Below the pieces are notes generated by a model, which was not told where the DNA came from, ran no database searches, and saw only the letters and a program-made list of their open reading frames with translations. Below are positions 1 through 8,941 of a stretch of DNA of 33,819 bases, in pieces. Both the position numbers and the translations under genes were made by a program. Each line of letters starts with the position of its first letter. Position 1 is the first letter of the stretch. The DNA comes from Gammaproteobacteria bacterium. Its GTDB lineage: Bacteria > Pseudomonadota > Gammaproteobacteria > Chromatiales > Chromatiaceae. The stretch is taken from assembly GCA_015490795.1 (NCBI GenBank), contig WFXD01000067.1, positions 1 through 33,819 of the forward strand, written 5' to 3'.

Positions 1-126
1 AGTAACGGGACGCACTACCAGGACAGCACCATCGATTACGAAGCACTGACCGTTGCCCGGAACGCCCCGCGCTGGCTCAAGATGCTTCGGAAACACGGTT
101 TCATCACCGACGCCACTACCGCGTAA
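1..126 (+). CDS. C-terminal end of an unrecognised protein (partial)
   Basis: An open frame enters from the left edge and ends at TAA 124-126, giving the last 41 residues of a protein. The tail contains the stretch DYEALTVARNAPRWLKMLRK and finishes GFITDATTA. I do not recognise the family and see no motif that decides a function. The frame is open from base 1 and its codon use resembles the following genes, which supports it being real. The next gene starts 200 bases later, so it is probably not tightly coupled to djlA. Confidence 0.55.
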   Translation, partial: SNGTHYQDSTIDYEALTVARNAPRWLKMLRKHGFITDATTA

Positions 127-326
127 CCTGCCTGCCCTCTCAAGGGGCAAACGCGTACTATCAGACAGGCTTGTGACTGGCCAGGGTTTCGTGTGCGTGT
201 CAGGGTGGGTTCTTCCACATTAAAAAGAGCAGTAGGTTTCAACGGCTCTTTCCAGGATAATCGTTGCATTGTATAAACTGTTTCGCGATGATGTCCATTT
301 CACCTCAAAAGCAGCGGAGATAAGAT
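127..326. other. Intergenic region upstream of djlA with weak hairpins
   Basis: This 200-base spacer holds two small dyads. The first pairs TGCCCT at 133-138 with GGGGCA at 144-149 (one G-U pair, 5-base loop) just after the upstream stop codon. The second pairs AAAGAGC at 224-230 with GCTCTTT at 245-251 across a 14-base loop. Read on the minus strand, the second is followed by a short T run. Either could contribute to termination, but neither has the strong GC stem plus U tract on the plus strand expected of a good intrinsic terminator. A promoter for djlA probably lies after position 250; I cannot assign its boxes with confidence. Confidence 0.3.
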
Positions 327-1142
327 GTGAGCTGGTGGGGAAAAGTAGTTGGCGGAGCCTTTGGGTTCATGGTGGGAGGCCCACTTGGCGCACTGCTGGG
401 CGCGGCGCTGGGCCATAACCTGGACAAAGGGCTGAAAGGTCTGGATGAGACGGAAGAGCTTGGCCCAGGCGACCGTGAGCGGGTGCAAACCGCCTTTTTT
501 ACCGCCACCTTCTCTGTAATGGGACATGTAGCCAAGGCGGACGGCCGGGTCTCGGCCGATGAGATTGCGCTGGCACAATCGGTGATGAATGAGATGGATC
601 TGGCACCTCACCTGCGCCAGACCGCCATGCGCCTCTTTACCGAAGGGAAGGCGGCTGATTTTCCGCTGGATGATGTGCTGGATCAGTTTCGGCGCGAGTG
701 CCACCGGCGCAATACATTGATCCAGATGTTCGTCGAGATCCAGATCCAGGCGGCCTATGCAGATGGCCGGCTAACCTCAACAGAGGAGCAGCTGCTGCTG
801 CATATCTGCTCACAGGTAGGTATCTCAAAGTTCATCTACCGCCGCCTGGAGCAGATGATTGCTGCCGAACGGGGGTTCAATGGCAATGGAAGAGGGCAAC
901 GTGGCGCGCCGCCCGCACAGCCCCAGGGGCTGTCGCTGGAGGATGCCTATGCCATCCTCAATGTCTCACCGGACGCCAGTAACAGTGAAGTGAAAAAGGC
1001 CTATCGCCGCCTGCTCAACCAGCACCACCCAGACAAGCTGGTGGCCAAAGGACTGCCGGAGGAGATGATGAAGATGGCCACGCGCAAAACCCATGATATC
1101 CGCAAGGCCTACGAAAAGGTGAAAGAGGCCCGCGGACTGTAA
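327..1142 (+). CDS. djlA: DjlA-like co-chaperone (TerB domain plus J domain)
   Basis: This 271-residue protein has the DjlA architecture. A Gly-rich hydrophobic N-terminal segment (about residues 8-30) should be the single membrane anchor. A TerB-like helical domain covers about 50-185, followed by a Gln/Gly/Pro linker. A C-terminal J domain (about 203-271) carries the HPD motif at 234-236 that stimulates DnaK ATPase. DjlA acts at the cytoplasmic face of the inner membrane and is linked to envelope stress and capsule signalling in E. coli. The start is GTG at 327, with GGAG at 317-320 as ribosome binding site; the overlapping ATG at 325 is followed at once by a stop. The length matches the family. 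Confidence 0.93.
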   Translation: MSWWGKVVGGAFGFMVGGPLGALLGAALGHNLDKGLKGLDETEELGPGDRERVQTAFFTATFSVMGHVAKADGRVSADEIALAQSVMNEMDLAPHLRQTAMRLFTEGKAADFPLDDVLDQFRRECHRRNTLIQMFVEIQIQAAYADGRLTSTEEQLLLHICSQVGISKFIYRRLEQMIAAERGFNGNGRGQRGAPPAQPQGLSLEDAYAILNVSPDASNSEVKKAYRRLLNQHHPDKLVAKGLPEEMMKMATRKTHDIRKAYEKVKEARGL

Positions 1143-1168
1143 CCCCCTTGTATTTTTAGAGAGAGAGC

Positions 1169-1861
1169 ATGTCCAAAAATCTGATCGCCCCCTCCATCCT
1201 CGCCGCCAATTTTGCCAGATTGGGTGAAGAGGTGGATAACATCCTGGCATCGGGAGCCGATATCGTGCACTTCGATGTGATGGATAACCACTATGTACCC
1301 AACCTCACCATCGGCCCACTGGTCTGTGAGGCGCTGCGCAAACATGGGGTGAGCGCACCTGTTGATGTGCATCTGATGGTCAAGCCGGTGGATCGGATCA
1401 TTCCCGATTTTGCCAAAGCGGGTGCAACCTACATCACCTTCCACCCCGAGAGTTCAGAGCACATCGACCGCACCTTGCAGTTGATCCGCAACGAGGGCTG
1501 CAAATCCGGCCTGGTATTTAACCCGGCTACCCCCTTGTCATATCTGGAATATGTGATGGACAAGGTGGACATGATCCTGCTGATGTCTGTAAATCCCGGT
1601 TTTGGCGGGCAGCAGTTTATCCCCGCCACACTGAACAAGCTGCGCCAGGTACGCAGGATGATCGATGAATCCGGGCAGGAGATCCGGCTGGAGATCGATG
1701 GTGGCGTAAAGGTCGACAATATCCGCAAGATCAAAGAGGCGGGGGCAGATACCTTTGTCGCCGGCTCGGCACTCTTTGGTGCCGCAAGGGAGGATGATCC
1801 AAACCGCTACGACAGCATCATTCAGGCGATGCGTGACGAACTGGCCAAAGCCGATAGATGA
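1169..1861 (+). CDS. rpe: Ribulose-phosphate 3-epimerase
   Basis: This 230-residue TIM-barrel enzyme interconverts ribulose 5-phosphate and xylulose 5-phosphate in the pentose phosphate and Calvin cycles. The N-terminal [10 protein letters not shown] block is diagnostic. Expected metal and catalytic positions are present: H34 and D36 in VHFDVMD, H68 in DVHLMVKP, and D177 in EIDGG. The phosphate-binding loops NPGFGGQ and VAGSALF are also present. A purine-rich GAGAGAG sequence lies just before the ATG. The stop overlaps the next start in ATGA, so the two are probably translationally coupled. Placement before gph and trp genes follows the Pseudomonas order. Confidence 0.97.
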   Translation: MSKNLIAPSILAANFARLGEEVDNILASGADIVHFDVMDNHYVPNLTIGPLVCEALRKHGVSAPVDVHLMVKPVDRIIPDFAKAGATYITFHPESSEHIDRTLQLIRNEGCKSGLVFNPATPLSYLEYVMDKVDMILLMSVNPGFGGQQFIPATLNKLRQVRRMIDESGQEIRLEIDGGVKVDNIRKIKEAGADTFVAGSALFGAAREDDPNRYDSIIQAMRDELAKADR

Positions 1862-2244
1862 AGCTGCCCCATCCAACCGTCGCACTGGGCATTGCCGTTG
1901 TGATAGCGGCCACCCGCTCTTACCGCTCGGCACAGCCAATCACCATTGAGGAGCAGCTCTTCTATGTCACGCTGCTTGCACTGCTGGTGATCAGCAGCCT
2001 CTGCTGGGTTGTGCAATCCGCCGCCGACCCCGAGCGCATCAGAAAAGCCCGGATGCCACGCGGCGTAAAGGTCAGTCTGGCCGCCTTCTTTTGGGTATCG
2101 GGCTTAATGGTTGTTGGGGCGCTGACCCTGCTGCCTGTAATGGGGCTGTCGGCCTTAAAGGTTGCCGCCGGGCCTGGCGCGCCCTTTCTGCTGCTTGGCG
2201 GGTCTGCTCTATTTCTCCCCTTTATTGAAAAGCGGGTGCATTAA
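1858..2244 (+). CDS. Small integral membrane protein of unknown function
   Basis: This 128-residue protein starts within the rpe stop codon (ATGA, 1858-1861). Three or four hydrophobic segments are visible: about 8-20, 34-52, 70-96 and 109-122. A basic loop ([10 protein letters not shown]) lies after the second, and the protein ends in basic residues. I recognise no domain. Overlap with rpe and position before gph suggest co-expression with sugar-phosphate metabolism genes, but this says little about function. Confidence 0.7.
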   Translation: MKLPHPTVALGIAVVIAATRSYRSAQPITIEEQLFYVTLLALLVISSLCWVVQSAADPERIRKARMPRGVKVSLAAFFWVSGLMVVGALTLLPVMGLSALKVAAGPGAPFLLLGGSALFLPFIEKRVH

Positions 2245-2289
2245 GCTCCCGTATTCATGTTTTTCCATTGACTGCGTATAGTGTGTTTT

Positions 2290-2955
2290 ATGCTTAAAAA
2301 ACCCCAAATGATCCTGCTTGACCTTGATGGAACCCTGGTTGACAGCGTACCTGACCTGGCCTTTTGTGCCGATGCCATGATGGATCAACTAGGGCTTCCC
2401 ACCCACGGCGAAGAGAAGGCGCGGGACTGGGTCGGCAACGGCATGGAGCGGTTTGTGCGCCGGGTCTTGGTGGGCGCACTGAAAGGGGAGCCTGATGAGG
2501 CGCTGTTCCAACGGGCCTACCCCCTGTTTTTGCAGCTCTATGCCGAGAACACCTCACGGCGGTCTACCGTATATCCAGGCGTTTGTGATGCACTGGATTA
2601 CATGCAGGCCATGGGATACCCGCTCGGCTGCGTAACCAACAAGGCAGGCAGCTTTACAGAAACCCTGTTGAAATCGCTGGGGCTACGGGACTATTTTGGC
2701 ATCGTGGTTTGTGGCGATACGTTGTCAAAAAAGAAGCCCGACCCCCTGCCCCTGCTGCATGCCGCAAAAAAACTCAATGCCATGCCGCTTCAGTCTCTCA
2801 TGATTGGCGACTCTGTCAACGATGTCAGGGCAGCCCGTTCCGCAGGGTTCCAAGTGGTCTGCGTCAGCTATGGCTACAACCACGGGCAGGATATCAGCAC
2901 AGCCATGCCCGATATGGTGGTTGACTCCCTGCTGGATCTTATGGAAATTATCTGA
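2290..2955 (+). CDS. gph: Phosphoglycolate phosphatase (HAD family)
   Basis: This 221-residue HAD-superfamily hydrolase has motif I DLDGTLVDS (nucleophile D11, acid D13), a motif II threonine in VTNKAGS, the motif III lysine region KKKPDP, and motif IV GDSVNDV. The helical cap follows motif I as in Gph. It should dephosphorylate 2-phosphoglycolate, which arises from RuBisCO oxygenation or DNA repair. An in-frame GTG exists at 2281, but the ATG at 2290 gives the usual family start close to motif I. The rpe, gph, trpE order supports the gph call over other HAD phosphatases. Confidence 0.9.
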   Translation: MLKKPQMILLDLDGTLVDSVPDLAFCADAMMDQLGLPTHGEEKARDWVGNGMERFVRRVLVGALKGEPDEALFQRAYPLFLQLYAENTSRRSTVYPGVCDALDYMQAMGYPLGCVTNKAGSFTETLLKSLGLRDYFGIVVCGDTLSKKKPDPLPLLHAAKKLNAMPLQSLMIGDSVNDVRAARSAGFQVVCVSYGYNHGQDISTAMPDMVVDSLLDLMEII

Positions 2956-2988
2956 TGGTAGAGAAAACCATTCACGGTGACCTGAAAC

Positions 2989-3309
2989 ATGAATAAAGCA
3001 CAGCCAGAATCACATACCTCAACTGCAAATTATATTGCAATCTTTGTACTCACAATGGTTGCATTTTCAGGCACTGTCTACCTTATACTCCACGCCATGA
3101 ATCAACCGCCATTTGACCTGGAGCTTGCAATGAATTTTGCAACAAAAGAGGGGATTCAGTGCGTATCCAAAGAGTTAACCTATAAAAACATTCCCTATGA
3201 AATTGTTGAATTTGGCGCAAAAGAGTGGATTGTCTTGCATCTCATTGAAGATAAAAATGCATTGCAGTCGATTCTAGTAAATGAATGCTCGGCATTCCGG
3301 CAAGAATGA
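2989..3309 (+). CDS. Hypothetical protein with one N-terminal membrane segment
   Basis: This 106-residue protein has a polar N-terminus, one strong hydrophobic segment at about 15-36 (YIAIFVLTMVAF onward), and a mixed soluble C-terminal part of about 70 residues with two cysteines. I recognise no family. Its base composition is visibly more AT-rich than the neighbours on both sides (runs such as attatattgcaa), which may mean lateral origin or relaxed selection. It lies 33 bases after gph on the same strand. Confidence 0.6.
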   Translation: MNKAQPESHTSTANYIAIFVLTMVAFSGTVYLILHAMNQPPFDLELAMNFATKEGIQCVSKELTYKNIPYEIVEFGAKEWIVLHLIEDKNALQSILVNECSAFRQE

Positions 3310-3545
3310 GACTCAACTGTTGAACACCTTTTGAACCAGATTATTAAAACAAAGGCTAACTCTATAGCAGGCCAAGAGGGATAACCGCTCGAAACTTTCT
3401 CTGTTTTGGTTTATCTTAGCGCCCAGCCGGAACAGGAACCCCAAATGCATCTTCTTCTGCACAACATGCTCAAAACAGGCCCGCGATGGCGTGGATGACT
3501 CCGCGATCACCCACCCTGCCTGATTAATGTTGTCTGGAGAGAAGC
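3310..3545 (+). promoter_or_regulatory. Leader region upstream of trpE
   Basis: This 236-base spacer separates the gph group from trpE and must hold the trpE promoter. It contains a short candidate leader ORF at 3445-3498, listed separately. I do not see tandem Trp codons or a GC-rich hairpin followed by a U run, so classical attenuation is not demonstrated. The trpE ribosome binding site is GGAGAG at 3535-3540. Confidence 0.4.
3445..3498 (+). CDS. Candidate leader peptide before trpE (speculative)
   Basis: A 17-codon ORF reading MHLLLHNMLKTGPRWRG starts at ATG 3445, with an AGGA ribosome binding site about 7 bases upstream. It ends at TGA 3496-3498, 47 bases before trpE. It has a single Trp codon near its end, not the tandem Trp codons usual in trp leaders. 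I see no convincing terminator and antiterminator pair after it. It could be a chance ORF. Confidence 0.22.
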   Translation: MHLLLHNMLKTGPRWRG

Positions 3546-5021
3546 ATGACCCCCGAACAGTTCGAAACCCTGGCCAGCCAAGGCCACAATCGTATACCGC
3601 TGATGCGCGAAGTGCTGGCGGATCTCGACACCCCGCTGAGCGTCTACCTTAAACTGGCCGATGGCCCCTACTCCTACCTGTTCGAATCGGTACAGGGCGG
3701 CGAAAAATGGGGGCGCTACTCCATCATCGGCCTGCCCTGCCGCACCCTGCTGCGGGTCAATGGCCTGAAGATCACGGTAGAGAGCGACGGCGAAACCGTC
3801 GAAGAGGTTGAGGTGGATGACCCACTGGCCTGGATCGAAGCCTTTCAGGCGCGCTACCAGGTTGCCACCGACAGGGATCTGCCCCGCTTTACCGGCGGCC
3901 TGGTGGGCTACTTTGGCTACGATACCGTGCGCTACATCGAGCCACGTCTGGCCAACTGCCCCAACCCGGATCTGCTGGGCACCCCGGATATCCTGCTGAT
4001 GGTCTCCGACGAGGTGGTGGTCTTTGATAACCTGAAGGGGCGCATCTACGTCATCGTGCATGCCGACCCCACCCAAGGTGAGACCTTTGATTCAGCCCAG
4101 GCGCGCCTGCAATCCCTGGTCGACAAAATGAAGGGGGCCATTGCCCCCCGGCCAGACCGCCCCGCACGCGCCATTGATGAGTCCGATTTTGTCTCCGGCT
4201 TTACCGAGGAGGGGTTCAAACTGGCGGTAAAGCGCGTCAAGGAGTACATCCTGGATGGCGATGCGATGCAGGTGGTGCTCTCCCAGCGGCTCTCCATCCC
4301 CTTCACCGCGCCGCCGCTGGATCTCTACCGGGCGCTGCGGGGGGTCAACCCCTCGCCCTATATGTATTTCCTTAACCTGGATGATTTCCACATCGTAGGC
4401 TCCTCACCAGAGATCCTGACCCGGCTGGAGGATGGCATCGTCACCGTGCGCCCCATTGCCGGCACCCGCCGCCGGGGCCACACCGAACAGGAGGACAGAG
4501 AGCTGGAGGCCGAACTGCTGGCCGACCCCAAAGAGCTGGCCGAACACCTGATGCTGATCGACCTGGGGCGCAACGATGCAGGCCGGGTAGCCAGGATTGG
4601 CACCGTGCAGCTGACGGATAAAATGATCATCGAGCGCTACTCGCATGTCATGCATATCGTCTCCAACGTGGTGGGCGAGCTGAAAGAGGGGATGAGCGCC
4701 ATGGATGTACTGCGCGCCACCTTCCCGGCCGGCACCGTCAGCGGCGCACCCAAGATCCGCGCCATGGAGATTATCGACGAGCTGGAGCCAGTAAAGCGCG
4801 GCGCCTACTCCGGCGCAGTGGGTTATCTCGCATGGAATGGCAACATGGATACGGCAATTGCCATTCGCACTGCGGTGATCCAGGGCAAGACCCTGCACAT
4901 CCAGGCCGGCGCAGGCATCGTGGCCGACTCCATCCCCGAACTGGAGTGGAAAGAGACCATGAACAAAGGCCGCGCCATCTTTCGTGCAGTAGCGCAGGCA
5001 GAGGCCGGGCTGGAGAGCTGA
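3546..5021 (+). CDS. trpE: Anthranilate synthase component I
   Basis: This 491-residue chorismate-utilising enzyme makes anthranilate from chorismate with ammonia supplied by TrpG, the first committed step of tryptophan synthesis. The N-terminal region has [17 protein letters not shown], which matches the LLES-type tryptophan feedback site. The C-terminal chorismate-binding domain has [35 protein letters not shown] and YSGAVGYL, all typical of the family. Full length. The start has a GGAGAG ribosome binding site. The stop overlaps the next start in TGATG, so the downstream zinc-ribbon gene is likely coupled to it. Confidence 0.97.
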   Translation: MTPEQFETLASQGHNRIPLMREVLADLDTPLSVYLKLADGPYSYLFESVQGGEKWGRYSIIGLPCRTLLRVNGLKITVESDGETVEEVEVDDPLAWIEAFQARYQVATDRDLPRFTGGLVGYFGYDTVRYIEPRLANCPNPDLLGTPDILLMVSDEVVVFDNLKGRIYVIVHADPTQGETFDSAQARLQSLVDKMKGAIAPRPDRPARAIDESDFVSGFTEEGFKLAVKRVKEYILDGDAMQVVLSQRLSIPFTAPPLDLYRALRGVNPSPYMYFLNLDDFHIVGSSPEILTRLEDGIVTVRPIAGTRRRGHTEQEDRELEAELLADPKELAEHLMLIDLGRNDAGRVARIGTVQLTDKMIIERYSHVMHIVSNVVGELKEGMSAMDVLRATFPAGTVSGAPKIRAMEIIDELEPVKRGAYSGAVGYLAWNGNMDTAIAIRTAVIQGKTLHIQAGAGIVADSIPELEWKETMNKGRAIFRAVAQAEAGLES

Positions 5022-5323
5022 TGAACGGCAGGGAGCTCATAACAAGAAAGTTCAGGCAACTGCTGGCCGCGATGGTGTTCGCAGCCGGCACCATCCTGGC
5101 AGGACTCTATCTGGAGTCGATACCCCTGATGGTTACAGGGGTAGGGCTTGCCTGGGGAATCAGCCGTTACGGCTACAGAACCATCTGCTGTCCATACTGC
5201 AACAGATCGTTATACAAACACCTGTTTGCCGAGGCAGCCATTATGGCCAGCTGGGTTTCATGGTCAAAAAAGGGGCAGCAAGCGTGCCCATCCTGCAAGA
5301 CCAGCTTTAGCCAGCCCATTTGA
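5021..5323 (+). CDS. Small membrane protein with a zinc-ribbon-like Cys pattern
   Basis: This 100-residue protein starts at ATG 5021, sharing one base with the trpE stop. A basic N-terminus precedes one long or two closely spaced hydrophobic segments (about 12-48). A C-terminal soluble part has paired cysteines CPYC (57-60) and CPSC (89-92), spaced like a zinc ribbon or rubredoxin-type knuckle. I recognise no named family. It sits between trpE and trpG, where Pseudomonas-like genomes can carry unrelated small genes. A role in tryptophan synthesis is not indicated by its sequence. Confidence 0.72.
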   Translation: MNGRELITRKFRQLLAAMVFAAGTILAGLYLESIPLMVTGVGLAWGISRYGYRTICCPYCNRSLYKHLFAEAAIMASWVSWSKKGQQACPSCKTSFSQPI

Positions 5324-5342
5324 TATAGACAGGCATAGACAG

Positions 5343-5924
5343 ATGCTGTTAATGATCGACAATTATGACTCCTTCACCTACAACCTGGTGCAGTACCTGG
5401 GCGAGCTGGGCGTAGCCGTAGAGGTTCACCGCAACGACCAGATCACGCTGGAGCAGATCGAGGCAATGAGCCCGGATCAGCTGGTGATCTCCCCCGGCCC
5501 CTGCACGCCGGATGAGGCGGGCATCTCGGTCGATGCCATCCAGCAGTTTTCCGGGCGCATCCCCATCCTGGGGGTCTGCCTCGGGCATCAGTCCATTGGC
5601 CAGGCCTTTGGTGGCCGGATCGTGCATGCGCACGCGGTGATGCATGGCAAGACCTCCATGATCCACCACCGGAACAGCGGCCTGTTCACAGGGCTGGAAA
5701 ACCCTTTCGAGGCGACCCGCTACCACTCCCTGGTGGTTGAAAAAGAGAGCCTGCCAGCAGCGCTGGAGATTACCGCCTGGACAGAGAACGAGGCTGGCGA
5801 GCTGGATGAGATCATGGGCGTGCGCCACCGGAAGCTGGATATTCAAGGGGTGCAGTTCCATCCGGAATCGATCCTGACCCGGCATGGCCACGACCTGTTG
5901 CGAAACTTTATCGAGGGCAGATAG
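5343..5924 (+). CDS. trpG: Anthranilate synthase component II, glutamine amidotransferase
   Basis: This 193-residue class I amidotransferase begins [19 protein letters not shown], the diagnostic TrpG/PabA N-terminus. The nucleophile Cys lies in [10 protein letters not shown] and the His-Glu pair in VQFHPES. It supplies ammonia to TrpE and in many bacteria also serves PabB in folate synthesis. The frame is open further upstream, but ATG 5343 gives the conserved N-terminus. It ends one base before trpD, so trpG, trpD and trpC form an operon. Confidence 0.95.
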   Translation: MLLMIDNYDSFTYNLVQYLGELGVAVEVHRNDQITLEQIEAMSPDQLVISPGPCTPDEAGISVDAIQQFSGRIPILGVCLGHQSIGQAFGGRIVHAHAVMHGKTSMIHHRNSGLFTGLENPFEATRYHSLVVEKESLPAALEITAWTENEAGELDEIMGVRHRKLDIQGVQFHPESILTRHGHDLLRNFIEGR

Positions 5925-5925
5925 G

Positions 5926-6945
5926 ATGGATATAAAAGAGGCCATTAACCGGATTCTGGCGCACCAGAACCTCACCGATGAGGCGATGACGCAGGTGATG
6001 CGCAGCATCATGACCGGCGGCGCAACCCCGGCGCAGATCGGTGGTTTTCTGATCGGTTTGCGCATGAAGGGTGAAACCGTGCAGGAGATCGCCGCCGCAG
6101 CCAGGGTGATGCGAGAGCTGGCAACCAGGGTTGAGATTGATGCCGAAAACCTGATCGACACCTGCGGCACAGGGGGGGATTCATCCGGCTCCTTCAACAT
6201 CTCCACCGCCAGCGCCTTTGTCGCCGCTGCCGCCGGGGCGCGGGTGGCCAAACATGGCAACCGCTCCATCTCCAGCAAATCAGGCAGCGCGGATCTGCTG
6301 GAGGCCGCCGGCGTGCGGCTGGATCTGACGCCGCAGCAGGTCGCCCAATGCGTGCAAAAGGTGGGGCTGGGCTTTATGTTTGCCCCCGCCCACCACAGCG
6401 CCATGAAGCATGCCATCGGCCCGCGCCGCGAACTGGGTGTGCGCACCCTCTTCAACGTTCTGGGGCCGCTGACCAACCCGGCAGGCGCACCCAATCAGCT
6501 GCTCGGCGTCTTCAGTGATGAGCTGCTGGAACCACTGGCCAATGTGCTGCAGAGCCTGGGCAGCCGCCATGTGCTGGTGGTGCACTCCCGTGACGGGCTG
6601 GATGAGATCAGCATTGGCGACCACACCGAAGTGGCGGAGCTGAAGGATGGCATTGTGAGGCGTTACGCCATCTCTCCCGAGCAGTTTGGCATGCAGCGCA
6701 CCCCTGTCTCCGAACTGGCAGTGGAGGGCGCCGGGCAGAGCCTGGCGGTTATCCGCTCGGTACTGGAGGATAGCCCCGGCGCGGCGCGGGATATCGTCTG
6801 CCTCAATGCCGGCGCGGCCATCTATGCGGCAGGTCTGGCGGAGAGCCTGGCGGAAGGTGTTGAAAAGGCCGATACCGCCATCGCCAGCGGTGAGGCGCGC
6901 AACAAGCTGGACCAACTGGTCATCCTGACCCAGAGTTTTGATTGA
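5926..6945 (+). CDS. trpD: Anthranilate phosphoribosyltransferase
   Basis: This 339-residue enzyme transfers phosphoribose from PRPP to anthranilate. The PRPP-binding signature [17 protein letters not shown], the [15 protein letters not shown] stretch and the [11 protein letters not shown] region match the family. I chose ATG 5926, two bases after the trpG stop, because it gives the usual [11 protein letters not shown] start; the frame also extends upstream inside trpG. Length is standard. Confidence 0.96.
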   Translation: MDIKEAINRILAHQNLTDEAMTQVMRSIMTGGATPAQIGGFLIGLRMKGETVQEIAAAARVMRELATRVEIDAENLIDTCGTGGDSSGSFNISTASAFVAAAAGARVAKHGNRSISSKSGSADLLEAAGVRLDLTPQQVAQCVQKVGLGFMFAPAHHSAMKHAIGPRRELGVRTLFNVLGPLTNPAGAPNQLLGVFSDELLEPLANVLQSLGSRHVLVVHSRDGLDEISIGDHTEVAELKDGIVRRYAISPEQFGMQRTPVSELAVEGAGQSLAVIRSVLEDSPGAARDIVCLNAGAAIYAAGLAESLAEGVEKADTAIASGEARNKLDQLVILTQSFD

Positions 6946-6950
6946 TTCCC

Positions 6951-7748
6951 ATGAGCAATCCCCCTGACATCCTGAAAAAGATCATTCACCGCAAGGCAGA
7001 AGAGGTCGCCGAGCGTGCGGCAAGGGTGCCACTGGAACAGCTGATGGCGTTGCTGGATGGGGTGGCGCAGCCCCGGGGGTTTGTTGCAGCCATCGAGGCC
7101 AAAATCAGCGCCGGCGAGGCGGCGGTTATTGCAGAGATCAAAAAGGCCTCGCCCAGCAAAGGGGTGATACGCAAGGATTTTCATCCCGCCGATATTGCCC
7201 GCAGTTATGAAGAGGGTGGTGCGGCCTGCCTGTCGGTATTGACCGACATCGATTTCTTTCAGGGTGCCGATGTCTATCTGAAAGAGGCGCGTGCCGCCTG
7301 CTCACTGCCGGTGTTGCGCAAGGATTTTATGATCGACCCCTACCAGCTCTATGAGGCGCGGGCCATGGGGGCTGACTGCATCCTGCTGATTGCAGCCTGC
7401 CTGGAGGATGCCCGGCTGCACGAACTGTCGGAGCTGGCCGCCAGGCTGGGACTGGATCTGCTGGTTGAGGTACATGATGCCGCAGAGCTGGAGCGCGCCC
7501 TGCTGCTGGACACCCGGCTGATCGGCATCAACAACCGCAACCTGCGCAGCTTTGAGACCAGCCTGCAAACCACCATCGAGCTGTTGGCACAGATCCCAAA
7601 GGGGCGCATCGTGGTCACTGAGAGCGGCATCCACACCCGTGAAGATGTGGCGCTGATGCGGCAGAACGGCGTGCACAGCTTTCTGGTGGGGGAGGCCTTT
7701 ATGCGGGCAGAGGAGCCGGGCAAAAAGCTGCATAGACTCTTTTACTGA
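6951..7748 (+). CDS. trpC: Indole-3-glycerol-phosphate synthase
   Basis: This 265-residue TIM-barrel enzyme converts carboxyphenylamino-deoxyribulose phosphate to indole-glycerol phosphate. The family blocks [44 protein letters not shown] and VTESGI carry the catalytic Lys and Glu positions. ATG 6951 is five bases after the trpD stop; a TTG at 6942 in the same frame is a weaker alternative. The gene ends directly against the stop codon of the convergent vfr gene with no spacer, so any terminator must lie in coding sequence. Confidence 0.96.
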   Translation: MSNPPDILKKIIHRKAEEVAERAARVPLEQLMALLDGVAQPRGFVAAIEAKISAGEAAVIAEIKKASPSKGVIRKDFHPADIARSYEEGGAACLSVLTDIDFFQGADVYLKEARAACSLPVLRKDFMIDPYQLYEARAMGADCILLIAACLEDARLHELSELAARLGLDLLVEVHDAAELERALLLDTRLIGINNRNLRSFETSLQTTIELLAQIPKGRIVVTESGIHTREDVALMRQNGVHSFLVGEAFMRAEEPGKKLHRLFY

Positions 7749-8402
7749 CTACCTGGCACCCAGTACCACGATGGTCTTGCCCTTGACGGTAACCAGCCCC
7801 TGCTCTTCAAGGGTCTTCAGCACCCGCCCGGCCATCTCTCTTGAGCACCCTACAATGCGCCCAATCTCCTGACGGGTAATGCGAATCTGCATACCATCGG
7901 GATGGGTCATGGCATCCGGCTCTTCGCACAGATCCAGCAGGGTACCGGCGATGCGACCCGTGACATCCAGAAAGGCCAGATGCCCCACCTTGCGGCTGGT
8001 CTGCAGCAGCCGGTGCGTAAGCTGTGAGCCAATGGCATGAAGAAAGGATTTGGAGTGCTCTTTGAGATCCGCCTCAAGCAGCTGTTCAAGCCGTGAGTAG
8101 GATATCTCGGCCAGCTGGCAATCGGTGCGGGTTCGCACCATTACGCTGCGGTTGGCGTTATCTACAAAAAGCCCCATCTCGCCAATAAACTCACCTTTAT
8201 TCAGATAGGTCAGGATGATCTCATGGCCCTCTTCATCCTCCATGAGAACGGTCAGCGACCCTTCAACAATGTAGTAGAGAACATCAGCAGAGTCACCGGG
8301 GCGAATGATTTCAGCCTTGGGCGGATAGCGCCGCTTATGACAAAAAGCGAGAAAGGGCTTCAGATATTCGGGTTCTGTTGGCGGCGGCTGGACAATAGAC
8401 AT
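7749..8402 (-). CDS. vfr: CRP/Vfr-type cAMP-responsive transcription regulator
   Basis: This protein of about 217 residues is close to E. coli CRP and Pseudomonas Vfr throughout. The cAMP pocket is intact: FIGEMG, then NRS with the Arg-Ser pair that holds the phosphate, and the Thr-Ser pair in LQTSRKVG. The DNA-recognition helix is CSREMAGRVL, keeping the Arg-Glu and later Arg that read TGTGA half-sites. It should bind DNA as a cAMP-loaded dimer. Two ATGs lie close together. The inner one (8402) has GAAGA about 6 bases upstream, while the outer one (8408) is immediately next to it, so 8402 is preferred. Position between trpC and an OsmC-like gene is the Pseudomonas vfr arrangement. Confidence 0.93.
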   Translation of the reverse strand: MSIVQPPPTEPEYLKPFLAFCHKRRYPPKAEIIRPGDSADVLYYIVEGSLTVLMEDEEGHEIILTYLNKGEFIGEMGLFVDNANRSVMVRTRTDCQLAEISYSRLEQLLEADLKEHSKSFLHAIGSQLTHRLLQTSRKVGHLAFLDVTGRIAGTLLDLCEEPDAMTHPDGMQIRITRQEIGRIVGCSREMAGRVLKTLEEQGLVTVKGKTIVVLGAR

Positions 8403-8524
8403 AAGCATTCTTCATGTTTGAGTATCGGATTAAAGGGCTGTACCTATTTGAGTCTAGGCAACCCCCGGTAGATTGTCGATCTATGATAGGCTGCGGAAAT
8501 TGTTAACCAGTCGAGGTTTTTTGC
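8403..8524. promoter_or_regulatory. Divergent promoter region between vfr and the osmC-like gene
   Basis: About 120 bases separate two divergent starts and must hold both promoters. A small dyad TAGAT-tgtcg-ATCTA is centred near 8478. I found no good match to a CRP site (TGTGA-N6-TCACA), so autoregulation as known for Pseudomonas vfr is not shown here. The osmC-like gene has GAGG about 8 bases before its ATG. Confidence 0.4.
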
Positions 8525-8941
8525 ATGAAAGCGAGGGTAAAGTGGGTCGATGGCGCCATGATGGTGGGGGAATCCGGCAGTGGCCACGCAGTGGTGATGG
8601 ATGGGCCGCCTGATTTTGGCGGGCGAAACCTGGGTATTCGGCCAATGGAGATGTTGCTGCTGGGGCTGGGTGGCTGCACCCAGTTTGATGTGCTGCTGAT
8701 CCTGCGCAAAGGGCGTCATGAGGTGACTGGCTGTGAGGTTGAGCTGGAGGCCGAGCGCGCCAAAAGTGAACCCAAGGTGTTCACCAGAATCCACATCCAC
8801 TACAGGGTCACTGGCCCAAAATTGACCGGCAAGGCGGTGGAGCGGGCGGTAAGACTGAGTGCAGAGAAGTTCTGCTCAGCCTCGATTATGCTGGGTGCCA
8901 CGGCCGAGGTTACGCATGATTATGAGATACTAAATGTGTGA
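8525..8941 (+). CDS. OsmC/YhfA-family thiol protein
   Basis: This 138-residue protein has the OsmC fold pattern. A first redox Cys lies in LGGCTQFDV (about residue 51) and the second in AEKFCSASIML (about 117), ending in a VTHDYEIL strand. OsmC/Ohr members reduce organic hydroperoxides; the YhfA branch has no settled substrate. The Pseudomonas gene next to vfr belongs to this branch, so I do not assign ohr or osmC. Its 3' end overlaps the convergent bioA by 32 bases (8910-8941). Confidence 0.88.
   Translation: MKARVKWVDGAMMVGESGSGHAVVMDGPPDFGGRNLGIRPMEMLLLGLGGCTQFDVLLILRKGRHEVTGCEVELEAERAKSEPKVFTRIHIHYRVTGPKLTGKAVERAVRLSAEKFCSASIMLGATAEVTHDYEILNV

Noticed and set aside
5349-6494. Long minus-strand open frame opposite trpG and trpD
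   Set aside because: Both strands are open because of GC-rich codon use; the plus-strand products have complete TrpG and TrpD motifs.
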